Shown: positions 28,499-36,587 of the stretch, piece after piece
Layout: every line of letters starts with the position of its first letter
Position numbering within the stretch: position 1 is the first letter of the stretch
Origin: Pseudanabaena yagii GIHE-NHR1
GTDB lineage: Bacteria > Cyanobacteriota > Cyanobacteriia > Pseudanabaenales > Pseudanabaenaceae
DNA: 64,000 nt
NCBI RefSeq assembly: GCF_012863495.1
Contig: NZ_JAAVJL010000002.1
Span: 2,501 to 66,500 of the forward strand
Direction: 5' to 3'
Program-made: the position numbers and the translations under genes
Notes under the pieces: generated by a model
What the model was told of the DNA's origin: nothing
Database searches by the model: none
What the model saw: only the letters and a program-made list of their open reading frames with translations

Positions 28499-30579
28499 CT
28501 AACCTTCAAGAAAGCCTTTGGTTGTAGAAATCAAAATTTTAGCAACAGGATGATTGATTGCTTCTTCGAGTGCGGTAACGCTACCTTCTTTGAGCGCTTT
28601 TAAAATTCGCTCTTGAAGTTTGGGATTGTCTTTGATGACCTTTACAGCTTCATCTTTAATGAGATTTTGTCCCTTTTCAGTATTGGGATTATATTCTTCA
28701 GAAAGTTGATCAAGTAGCTCTTTGATTTCTTTGGCGGCTTGGGAAAGATTGGCAGAATAGTTGTTATTCTGTATGCCAATGTTGTCACCTGCAATAGTTT
28801 GATCGCCTGTGACAACTTGTCCAACTGAATCGTGGAAATTTAAAGTGGTTTCAGAGTTGCTCATAGTTTGCTCTTGTTTTTGATTGACGTAAATGCTAAC
28901 AGATGTTGAATTTGATGGGTTGCGATCTAATCGTTTATCTTCATCTTCAAACCATTCATATAGCATTGATCTTTCGCCAATATCATCAATTAAGCTTAGT
29001 ACATTAACATCTTCATAGCTAATGTCACATTCAACAGTATATTTGCGGTTTTCGTAGCGGCGTTTGAGGTTGGCAAATTCGTAGAAATGGGGATTTTGAC
29101 TGCCTTTACAGGTGTTGCAGTTGCAGGGGATGAGCTTTTGATATTTGTCGGCGAGGCGTTTATACGAATTATGAATTTTGTCGAGTTCGTGGGTGACTAC
29201 TGTTAACAGGTCGCGTTTGTTTTTGCCTGAGACGCGGATCTTGATTTCGCGTTTGCCGTAGTTTTCGATGACTTCGGCGCGGGTGTTGGCATATTCGCGC
29301 TTATGGATGATTACACCGCTACGCCAGACATTTTGAGCTTCGATGCTTTCGTGCATGGCGACGATGAACTGACGCACAAGACCTTTGGGCATGAAGTCAT
29401 AGGTATAGCGGAGGATCAGGTTTTCGGATTCATCCCAAGCATATTCGGGTTGGTTCTCGGTGAGGAGTTGCGGGGCGATGTAGATGCCCTTATATTGAGG
29501 GATTTCGTAGCAGAGTTGAAACTTTTTCATTAGTTCCAATAAGCCGCTATGCATTCCTGTATATTCGTCAGTGCTCCAGATTTGGGCAAGGGCTTTGTTG
29601 CTAAAGCGCCCAAAGTTACGGATTACTTCGGGGTTGTCGAGAACAGCATAGGCGGCATCGGTTCCCCATTTGGGTTTGAGGATGACAGTTTGATAGAGGG
29701 GAGACATTTCATCGTCTTGGAAATGGAGGCAGATGCCGAGGTCATGGAGATATTCGCTAAGTTGCAATGCATTTTTACGTTCTTTAAAACCGTTGTCCTC
29801 ACAGATTTGAACATATTCATTGAGACTGATGTAGTTGCGCGGATCGTTCTCTAGGGCATGGCGGACTTTGACCCATGTTTTAGGGAGAGTTTGACCGATG
29901 TGGGGGAGCTGGCTGAGTTGATGTTGGGCTTCGCTCAGGATTTTTTCTAAATTGCGGTTATTTGCGAGATTGGTGGCAAAAACATCTTTAAGATTCACAA
30001 ATTCTCCGCGCAATTGGTTGACGTTAATTTCCCGTTGGCGGTCTTGTTTTTCGTTTTTGATAATCAGAATTGGGCTGTTGTCGCTGAGGAGTTCGATGAC
30101 GTTGAGCCAATAGTAAAAGTCGGTGTCTTCTTTGCGGGTATCGGCAACGAGGAGATAGAGGGAGCGCTTGGTGAGGAAATATTGATGGGTGGAGTGATAG
30201 ATTTCCTGTCCACCAAAGTCCCAGATATTGACGTTGAATTGCTTGCCATCGGTGCAGGGAAATGACCAATGTAAGACTTCTATGCCTTTTGTGCTGTCTT
30301 CTTCGCAGAGTTGGTAATCGGGATTAATGATTTTGTTAGCAAGGGAGGTTTTGCCTGCGCCGCCTTCACCGACAATTAGGAGTTTTGCTTCGTAGAGATA
30401 ATCTACACCTTCAGTTTCTATTTGTTTAAAATATTGGCGAATAGCTTCGATGCCTTCTTTTACTACTTCTAAGGGAGGTTCTGTTATTGGATTTTCATCT
30501 AAATTTAGATAAGAAAGTTTGGTTAACCTCGTAATCGAGTCGGGAATCGCGCTGAGATGGTTGTTTCTAAGGTCAAGGG
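28499..30579 (-). CDS. Roco GTPase: Roc-COR part (3' portion of a frameshifted gene)
   Basis: The reading frame is open from about 30579 to 28499, roughly 690 codons. It begins inside the last LRR unit, then has the Roc GTPase domain with the P-loop GEGGAGKTS (near 30360), DFGGQE as switch II (near 30210) and IIKNEKQD as the base-recognition motif, then the COR domain. There is no ATG, GTG or TTG between 30579 and a TTG at 30013, which lies after the GTPase domain, so this part cannot be made on its own; it must be read through from the LRR part at 30523-31872, one base out of frame. The last 130 residues (NFHDSVGQVVTGDQTI... ending AKILISTTKGFLEG) resemble a tail found on various cyanobacterial signalling proteins. 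Roco proteins act as dimeric GTPase switches; the output here is unknown. Confidence 0.85.
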
Positions 30580-31624
30580 TTGGAGATTGGTTAACCTTGT
30601 AATCGAGTCTGGAATCTCGCTGAGACTGTTGTTTCTAAGGTCAAGGGATTGGAGATTGGTTAACCTTGTAATCGAGTCTGGAATCTCGCTGAGACTGTTG
30701 GAGCTAAGGTAAAGGGATTGGAGATTGGTTAACCTTGTAATCGAGTCTGGAATCTCGCTGAGACTGTTGTTGCTAAGGTCAAGGGATTGGAGATTGGTTA
30801 ACCTTGTAATCGAGTCTGGAATCTCGCTGAGACTGTTGTTTCTAAGGTAAAGGGATTGGAGATTGGTTAACCTTGTAATCGAGTCTGGAATCTCGCTGAG
30901 ACTGTTGTTTCTAAGGTAAAGGGATTGGAGATTGGTTAACCTTGTAATCGAGTCTGGAATCTCGCTGAGACTGTTGGAGCTAAGGTAAAGGGATTGGAGA
31001 TTGGTTAACCTTGTAATCGAGTCTGGAATCTCGCTGAGACTGTTGGAGCTAAGGTAAAGGGATTGGAGATTGGTTAACCTTGTAATCGAGTCTGGAATCT
31101 CGCTGAGACTGTTGGAGCTAAGGTCAAGGGATTGGAGATTGGTTAACCTTGTAATCGAGTCTGGAATCTCGCTGAGACTGTTGGAGCTAAGGTCAAGGGA
31201 TTGGAGATTGGTTAACCTTGTAATCGAGTCTGGAATCTCGCTGAGACTGTTGGAGCTAAGGTAAAGGGATTGGAGATTGGTTAACCTTGTAATCGAGTCT
31301 GGAATCTCGCTGAGACTGTTGGAGCTAAGGTAAAGGGATTGGAGATTGGTTAACCTTGTAATCGAGTCTGGAATCTCGCTGAGACTGTTGGAGCTAAGGT
31401 AAAGGGATTGGAGATTGGTTAACCTTGTAATCGAGTCTGGAATCTCGCTGAGACTGTTGGAGCTAAGGTAAAGGGATTGGAGATTGGTTAACCTTGTAAT
31501 CGAGTCTGGAATCTCGCTGAGACTGTTGTTGCTAAGGTCAAGGGATTGGAGATTGGTTAACCTTGTAATCGAGTCTGGAATCTCGCTGAGACTGTTGGAG
31601 CTAAGGTCAAGGGATTGGAGATTG
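30521..31624. repeat. tandem array of sixteen 69-bp units (LRR coding)
   Basis: Near-identical 69-bp units encode the leucine-rich repeats. The distance between the first and last GGTTAA of the array is 1103 bases, which is 16 x 69 minus 1, matching a single missing base. Units differ mainly at the codons for SSN/RNN/SNN and Y/D, so homogenisation by unequal crossing-over or slippage looks recent. Confidence 0.92.
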
Positions 31625-31872
31625 GTTAATTCTGCAAGTTCAGGTGGTAAAGTCTTGAGCGGATTACCTAAAACATTTCGTTCAGTAACCAAGCCCAAAC
31701 CAGCCAAGTAATATTTTCTCTCAGTAATTTTTCCTAAAATCAACCGCTTTAAATTTCTGCACTTAGCAATTGTCACTGGCAATACCTCAATCCCCTTCCC
31801 CGACAGATCGAGTTCTTCCCACTCCTCCCGCGCAGCCTGTTCTATAAGTTCTTCTAATTCCGATCGCAACAT
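30523..31872 (-). CDS. Roco protein: leucine-rich-repeat part (5' portion, frameshifted)
   Basis: 449 residues. A short helical head (MLRSELEELIEQAAREEWEELDLSGKGI) leads into leucine-rich repeats of 23 residues with consensus LTNLQSLxLSxNSLSEIPDSITR, fifteen of them almost identical. In the sixteenth repeat the frame slips after LTNLQ and ends 18 residues later at 30523. Restoring one base near 30579 joins it to the Roc-COR frame and gives a single protein of about 1,120 residues with the usual LRR-Roc-COR order. Either the gene is broken, or the missing base is an assembly error, or it varies between cells. Confidence 0.85.
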   Translation of the reverse strand: MLRSELEELIEQAAREEWEELDLSGKGIEVLPVTIAKCRNLKRLILGKITERKYYLAGLGLVTERNVLGNPLKTLPPELAELTNLQSLDLSSNSLSEIPDSITRLTNLQSLDLSNNSLSEIPDSITRLTNLQSLYLSSNSLSEIPDSITRLTNLQSLYLSSNSLSEIPDSITRLTNLQSLYLSSNSLSEIPDSITRLTNLQSLYLSSNSLSEIPDSITRLTNLQSLDLSSNSLSEIPDSITRLTNLQSLDLSSNSLSEIPDSITRLTNLQSLYLSSNSLSEIPDSITRLTNLQSLYLSSNSLSEIPDSITRLTNLQSLYLRNNSLSEIPDSITRLTNLQSLYLRNNSLSEIPDSITRLTNLQSLDLSNNSLSEIPDSITRLTNLQSLYLSSNSLSEIPDSITRLTNLQSLDLRNNSLSEIPDSITRLTNLQPLTLETTISARFPTRLRG

Positions 31873-31943
31873 GATTTCAAGGAAAAAGTAAAAGGGTAAA
31901 AGGAAAAAAATTGGGTTGAGGTTGGGGCGATGGCTAGTTAGTG

Positions 31944-32114
31944 CTAGGTTTCATCAATTTTAGAAAGTAAATCTTGCATCGCAGTTTCTAAAGCAGGCAG
32001 CTTGTCAGAAACAACAACCCAAACAATATCTAAATCAATCTCAAAATAATTATGCGCCAAAATATTCCGCATTCCAATAATTTCTTTCCAAGGCACATCA
32101 GGAGCCGCTTTCAT
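31944..32114 (-). pseudogene. HepT-like (DUF86/HEPN) toxin, C-terminal remnant
   Basis: A 56-codon frame starts at an ATG overlapping the stop of the MntA-like gene (ATGA) and reads [26 protein letters not shown]... The RxxxxH motif (RNILAH, then NY) and the following DLDIVW are the C-terminal half of HepT. The normal N-terminal helices, about 50 residues, are missing. It is most likely a deleted toxin, although the catalytic motif survives and coupling to mntA is kept. Confidence 0.7.
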
Positions 32115-32431
32115 AGCGCTACAGCCTCCCGCAAAACGCGATCCCTAATCCTTTGCCTTAAACCCTTTTCCGTCACCACATCCACCCGACAACCCAAAAG
32201 CTCCTGCAAATCCATCAACAATCCTCCTAAATCCAATAAACTCCGTCCCATTTCCAAATCCACCAAAAAATCCACATCACTCTCCAAATCTGCCTCACCC
32301 CTAGCCACTGAGCCAAATACCCGCACATTGCAAGCCCCATACTGTGCAGCCAAATTCACAATTACCAAACGATAATCACGTAAGGTTTCTAAACTTATGG
32401 GATTAGTAGTTGTTAATACTTGATAAGTCAT
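32111..32431 (-). CDS. mntA: MntA-like minimal nucleotidyltransferase (antitoxin)
   Basis: 106 residues with the nucleotidyltransferase motif [19 protein letters not shown] (the GSxARGxxxxxSDxD pattern at about 40-58). In type VII toxin-antitoxin pairs MntA inactivates HepT by AMPylation. Here the partner is the truncated HepT remnant that overlaps its stop by four bases. Upstream it overlaps the second nucleotidyltransferase by four bases, so three frames are stacked in one transcript. Confidence 0.82.
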   Translation of the reverse strand: MTYQVLTTTNPISLETLRDYRLVIVNLAAQYGACNVRVFGSVARGEADLESDVDFLVDLEMGRSLLDLGGLLMDLQELLGCRVDVVTEKGLRQRIRDRVLREAVAL

Positions 32432-32757
32432 AATGCAATTCCCTCACGCCGTACATTATTTGCGAACGAAGCAGAGCGATCGCTAAATTCTTCTAATGAC
32501 ATTGGCATAATCGAAACTAGCTCACCAAACTCCAATAAAAAATGTAAGCGAATATCTGCCATGCGCCTAATTTCTTGAATTGGTAATACTCGATCATGCA
32601 ACACTACCAAGACATCAATATCAGAATTATCTGTTGCCTCACCTCTTGCTACAGAACCATATAGCAATAAAGACGCTAAGCGATCTCCATACAGATTTTC
32701 TAGCTGTATCTTTAGTTCTTGTAAAAGAGATTGTAGGCGATCGCTTTTCATTGTCAC
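32428..32757 (-). CDS. nucleotidyltransferase-domain protein
   Basis: 109 residues. Active-site motif [20 protein letters not shown] at about 34-53 (Gly-Ser then Asp-x-Asp). The rest lacks the DUF86 partner features. The first ATG at 32757 is followed by a second two codons later; either may be used. The adjacent MntA-like gene has the same motif but otherwise differs, so this is a second, independent member of the family. Target unknown. Confidence 0.78.
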   Translation of the reverse strand: MTMKSDRLQSLLQELKIQLENLYGDRLASLLLYGSVARGEATDNSDIDVLVVLHDRVLPIQEIRRMADIRLHFLLEFGELVSIMPMSLEEFSDRSASFANNVRREGIAL

Positions 32758-32764
32758 TTTCTCC

Positions 32765-34123
32765 TTACTTGCATTTTTCTACAGTTCCATCAGGCATCGT
32801 CGCTCCACAAAAATTTGCACCCTGCAACACCGCACCTCGCAAATTCGCACCCGTGAGATTTGCCCCTGAGAGATTTGCCCGTTGCAAGTTTGCTCCAACA
32901 AAATCCGCACCCCGCAGGTCAGACTGACTGAGATTTGCATCCAATAGTCGCGCCCCTCGCAAACGTGCCAAGCGTAAATTGGCTCCTGCCAAGTCTTCAC
33001 CCCTGAGATTGAGATCTTCGCCGCCACGATTGACGATATCCCAGACGATCCGCCACTTGCGATCGAGCACAGTCTCTTCATTAATGATGCTCTCTCGTAG
33101 ATTTGCAAGGCGGAGATTCGCTCCTTCCAAATTGGCATCGGACAACTGCGCCCCCGCAAAATCAGCTTCCGTGAGATTCGCCTTCATCAAATCGGCATAG
33201 CGTAAATTTGCCTCATTGAACTTGACACGAGCGAGATTACTGCGGCGGAGATTGGTGATAAAGAGATAGGCTTGGGTGAAGTTGGCATCTTCCATATTCA
33301 TACCAGCCAGATTCGCTTTCTCAAAGTTTCCACCCGATAAATCCGCCGCAACGAGGGTTTGACCATCGAGGCGTTGATTCACGACTTTCCAGACGAGAAA
33401 CCATTTAGGATCAAAGAAAGTATCACTATCAATTTTGCTCGATCGCAAATCAGTGTGAAATAAATTTGCCCCTGCAAAGGTAGCTCCTTCTAGACTTGCC
33501 CCCTCTAGATTGGCTCTGGTGAGATTTACTTCACTAAAGTTAGCACGGCGTAAATTCGCTCTTTTTAAGCGGGAGTTGGTAAAATCGGCTTTTTCTAATT
33601 CCGCCAGTCCTAGGTTTGCACGTTCGAGATTAGCATTATCGATTTTCGCTCCATTTAACTTAGCAAATTGGAGATCGGCATTTTTTAAGGAAGCTTGGCT
33701 GAGGTTTGCGCGTTCGAGATTGGCATATTTCAGATTGGCTCGAAATAGATTTGCCCCTTCGAGTTTCGCTTCGAGCAAATTGGTATTTAAAAAATCGGCT
33801 CCCGATAGCAGAGCAAAGCGGAGATCTGCCCCCAACATATTTGATCGCATAAATTTTGCCCCATCGAGCTTTGCCCCACGCAGGTCAGCTTTGCGGAGAT
33901 CGGCATCCCTGACATTAGCACCGATCAAATCTGCCCCCGCAAGTCTGGCATCGGGAAGATCGCACTCTGAGCATTCCTTGGTTTTAACCAGTTGATCGAC
34001 ATGGCTTTGATTTGCCGCCAGTACTGAGGTTGCCGTAGTGATGGCGATGATCGTGGAAATAGCGATCGCCTTTTTGATCACTTTTTTGCTCGCCTTTTTG
34101 ATCGTCTTTTTGCCTATACCCAT
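32765..34123 (-). CDS. secreted pentapeptide-repeat protein with CxxC motif
   Basis: 452 residues. A basic start (KKTIKKASKKVIKK) and hydrophobic core (AIAISTIIAITTATSVLA) form a signal peptide. Then LVKTKECSECDLPDARL gives a CxxC entry motif, followed by long runs of A(D/N)LxxAxL pentapeptides that should form a right-handed quadrilateral helix. The runs are broken twice by a KWxxVWxxVN segment (near residues 235 and 360). The C-terminus has FCGATMPDGTVEKC, another Cys pair. The 5' end... overlaps nothing, but its start codon lies inside the end of the AAA+ ATPase gene (10-base overlap), tying it to the CIS operon. Role unknown. Confidence 0.82.
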   Translation of the reverse strand: MGIGKKTIKKASKKVIKKAIAISTIIAITTATSVLAANQSHVDQLVKTKECSECDLPDARLAGADLIGANVRDADLRKADLRGAKLDGAKFMRSNMLGADLRFALLSGADFLNTNLLEAKLEGANLFRANLKYANLERANLSQASLKNADLQFAKLNGAKIDNANLERANLGLAELEKADFTNSRLKRANLRRANFSEVNLTRANLEGASLEGATFAGANLFHTDLRSSKIDSDTFFDPKWFLVWKVVNQRLDGQTLVAADLSGGNFEKANLAGMNMEDANFTQAYLFITNLRRSNLARVKFNEANLRYADLMKANLTEADFAGAQLSDANLEGANLRLANLRESIINEETVLDRKWRIVWDIVNRGGEDLNLRGEDLAGANLRLARLRGARLLDANLSQSDLRGADFVGANLQRANLSGANLTGANLRGAVLQGANFCGATMPDGTVEKCK

Positions 34124-36114
34124 CCTTTTACTTCCGTATCCATCATTGGTTTTTCGAGTTTAATATATTCAATTTTTGCCGCTTGCAGGATATGTTTCAT
34201 TTGCACGGGTTCATTGTGATCTGCCGCAATAAAGGCAGAATTGAGGGCAATATTGCGAATATTACCACCCGCCACACTGAGTTTAGCAAGTTTGAGATAG
34301 TCAAGATCGAGCGTAGGCGTTTGCTTCGGAAAGGCACGTCGCCAGATTTCCGCTCGTTGCTCAGCATCTGGAAATGGGAATTGCACCACAAAGCGTAAGC
34401 GTCTGAGGAATGCTTGGTCAAGGGAATTTTTGAGGTTAGTGGTTAATACGGCAAGTCCGCGATAGGCTTCCATTCTTTGCAAGAGATAGCTTACGCCGAC
34501 ATTGGCATGGCGATCATGGCTGTCTTTAACTTCGGTGCGCTTACCAAAGAGGGCATCCGCTTCATCAAAGAGTAAAATTACGCCTCCACCTTCAGCAGCA
34601 TCAAAAATCCGCTTGAGATTTTTCTCAGTTTCGCCAATGTACTTATCGATAACGGAACTCAAATCAATGCGATAGACATCAAGCTGTAACTCATTGCCTA
34701 AGACCTCGGCTGCCATGGTTTTACCCGTGCCGCTTGATCCTGCAAACAGAGCACTAATCCCTAAGCCACGCCGACTCCTCCCCGCAAAGCCCCATGTTTC
34801 ATAGACGGTCAAACGTTGGCGCACATGGGCGGCGATGTCATGGAGCACAAATTTTTCCTTGGAAGGCAAAATCAGATCTTCCCAAGTAGCAGTTGTTTCT
34901 ACTCCTTGGGCAAGTTCATCCAGTCGCGGACGGGATTGCGAACGGCAAGCATTCCACAAAGAATGCTCAAAGGAATGTTCAGTTTCCTGTTGATGCAGAC
35001 TTTTCGCCTTGAGCGCCGCATTGTAGATATGGGTTGGCGAAAGATTGAAATAGGAAACGAGTTTGGTAATAGAACCATTGAGAGAACTATGGAGATGCTC
35101 ATCTAGATCGCTGAGGGCATCTTCCCAGAGGGTTTGCTGTTCATGCACAGAAGGCGATCGCACCTCAAAGGTGATGATCGTGCGTTGATGTTGACGACGA
35201 CGGGTTTGGCTACTAATTAGCATCGGGCATCTGAGGATCTCGATCAGATAGCCGATCGCCATATCTTGATTATGATTTGGCGCTTCATCGCGATCGCAAT
35301 CTAGCAAAATCGCCATATTGGTGAGGGTATATTCGCGATCGCAGAGCAAAGCAAGGGACTGTAAATTCGTTAAATCTTGGGGTAAGATATTCGCCGATAT
35401 TTTATAAAGTTTGAGGTCGAGATTGCGGCAAACATTGGCAGCGATCGCTATTTTGCTAGCTATATCTTCACCACAAATCTGTAATACGGGGAGTAGTTCC
35501 GATTGATCTTGATTAGCTGCATGTAGCCATGTTGCGATCGCCTGATCGACAATTTGCTGATGGGAGTCAATGGCGACGGAATCCGTTACCAAGGGATCTA
35601 ACAGATGGAGTAAACGCTCGTCTAAATCCTGTTGTCCCATGAGATAATGCAGAATCCGTTCATTAATCCGTAAAGGACTAGCGGTTAGAGCATTACCTGC
35701 ACCAATTTCCACTAATTGCCAACGTCGCAGTGGGGCGGCAGGCGATAGTGCCGACCAATTAGGATGCTCTAGCACCGACATTGCTAAGCTAAAGGTGGGA
35801 TAGTTTTGCTTCGGATCATTAGTAATTGCAGCACAGAGGTTAGCCCATCCTGCATCAAGTTCCATTCCTATACAAAGGATTAAGACTTCTTTCTCAAATT
35901 GGGATAGATTAAAACTTTCACATAACTGTTGTAGGTGACTACCTGAGTCCTGTGTGGGGGAATGGAATGCAGCTTGTTTGCCTAAAGTCTCTCCCTGCCG
36001 CTCAGCAACTTTTTGCTCTAATATCTGGCGCATTTTCGCGATTTCGCTAAATAGAGCATTTTGATTGAGCTTGTGGGCATTCACTATGGGAGGAGAAAGG
36101 GGGGATATGGTCAT
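34114..36114 (-). CDS. CIS AAA+ ATPase (Afp15/Pvc15-like)
   Basis: 666 residues. The N-terminal 400 residues are an ATPase-associated region; the C-terminal AAA+ module has Walker A GSSGTGKT near residue 459, Walker B VILLFDEADALFGKR near 512, sensor and arginine-finger regions (LTTNLKNSLDQAFLRRLRF) and the lid AGGNIRNIALNSAFIA. This long AAA+ type is a standard component of extracellular-type CIS loci, where it is needed for assembly or quality control but is not in the mature particle. It overlaps the small gene upstream by four bases and the pentapeptide gene downstream by ten. Confidence 0.9.
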   Translation of the reverse strand: MTISPLSPPIVNAHKLNQNALFSEIAKMRQILEQKVAERQGETLGKQAAFHSPTQDSGSHLQQLCESFNLSQFEKEVLILCIGMELDAGWANLCAAITNDPKQNYPTFSLAMSVLEHPNWSALSPAAPLRRWQLVEIGAGNALTASPLRINERILHYLMGQQDLDERLLHLLDPLVTDSVAIDSHQQIVDQAIATWLHAANQDQSELLPVLQICGEDIASKIAIAANVCRNLDLKLYKISANILPQDLTNLQSLALLCDREYTLTNMAILLDCDRDEAPNHNQDMAIGYLIEILRCPMLISSQTRRRQHQRTIITFEVRSPSVHEQQTLWEDALSDLDEHLHSSLNGSITKLVSYFNLSPTHIYNAALKAKSLHQQETEHSFEHSLWNACRSQSRPRLDELAQGVETTATWEDLILPSKEKFVLHDIAAHVRQRLTVYETWGFAGRSRRGLGISALFAGSSGTGKTMAAEVLGNELQLDVYRIDLSSVIDKYIGETEKNLKRIFDAAEGGGVILLFDEADALFGKRTEVKDSHDRHANVGVSYLLQRMEAYRGLAVLTTNLKNSLDQAFLRRLRFVVQFPFPDAEQRAEIWRRAFPKQTPTLDLDYLKLAKLSVAGGNIRNIALNSAFIAADHNEPVQMKHILQAAKIEYIKLEKPMMDTEVKGWV

Positions 36115-36338
36115 GACTCCATTACACTCTTGATTAACTGCTCCAGATAAGCGATCGCCTCACGCTCTGACAGCAAGATCACTTCACCCTTTTGCAAAAT
36201 CTCATATTTGCCACCCCGAAATCCATGCCCCGCAATCAAACCCATTGATACTGCCATATTCCCAACTTCGGTAAGCTTGTTAATGCTCATCGTTTCTACT
36301 TCGAGGTCAAGTTGATGCCGAAGGTCTTTGTCATTCAT
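36111..36338 (-). CDS. small conserved protein coupled to the CIS ATPase
   Basis: 75 residues, MNDKDLRHQLDLEVETMSINKLTEVGNMAVSMG... No family recognised. Its stop overlaps the ATPase start by four bases (ATGA), so the two are translationally coupled and the product is likely used with the ATPase. The 249 bases upstream, to the divergent gene at 36588, should contain the promoters for both directions; nothing else is seen there. Confidence 0.62.
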   Translation of the reverse strand: MNDKDLRHQLDLEVETMSINKLTEVGNMAVSMGLIAGHGFRGGKYEILQKGEVILLSEREAIAYLEQLIKSVMES

Positions 36339-36587
36339 TCTTGTTAATCCTAGCTTTAATGAATTTTTTCTATGATATTGCCATGTAAATTGTGACTTTA
36401 TCTAATTGCAAATTGCTGTATGATTTCAGCCTATTATTTACTATAAACTTTGGTAATTTGTGATTACTTAAACTTTTTACAAGGCACTGAGTTGTAAAGT
36501 TAGTATGGCTAGTGCTCAGTACTGACCATGCAACACCATAAACTAAGTTAAATCCGATCAAGTTAAATCTCAACAATCCTGCTTACT

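Noticed and set aside
30024-30269. Two short minus-strand frames upstream of the COR region
   Set aside because: The third frame on that strand encodes an unbroken Roc GTPase domain, so these are shadows.
30521-31624. Regular 69-bp repeats resembling a CRISPR array
   Set aside because: There are no unique spacers; the whole unit is repeated and encodes leucine-rich repeats in frame.
31070-31711. Plus-strand open frames across the LRR array
   Set aside because: They read the repeat in antisense, are repetitive (VNLVIESGISLRLL) and have no ribosome-binding site or family.
32052-32375. Plus-strand frame across mntA and HepT
   Set aside because: Antisense to a clear nucleotidyltransferase; sequence is biased and unlike any family.
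33510-33995. Plus-strand 161-codon frame
   Set aside because: Antisense of pentapeptide repeats, giving a periodic RFA/KFA pattern; not a gene.
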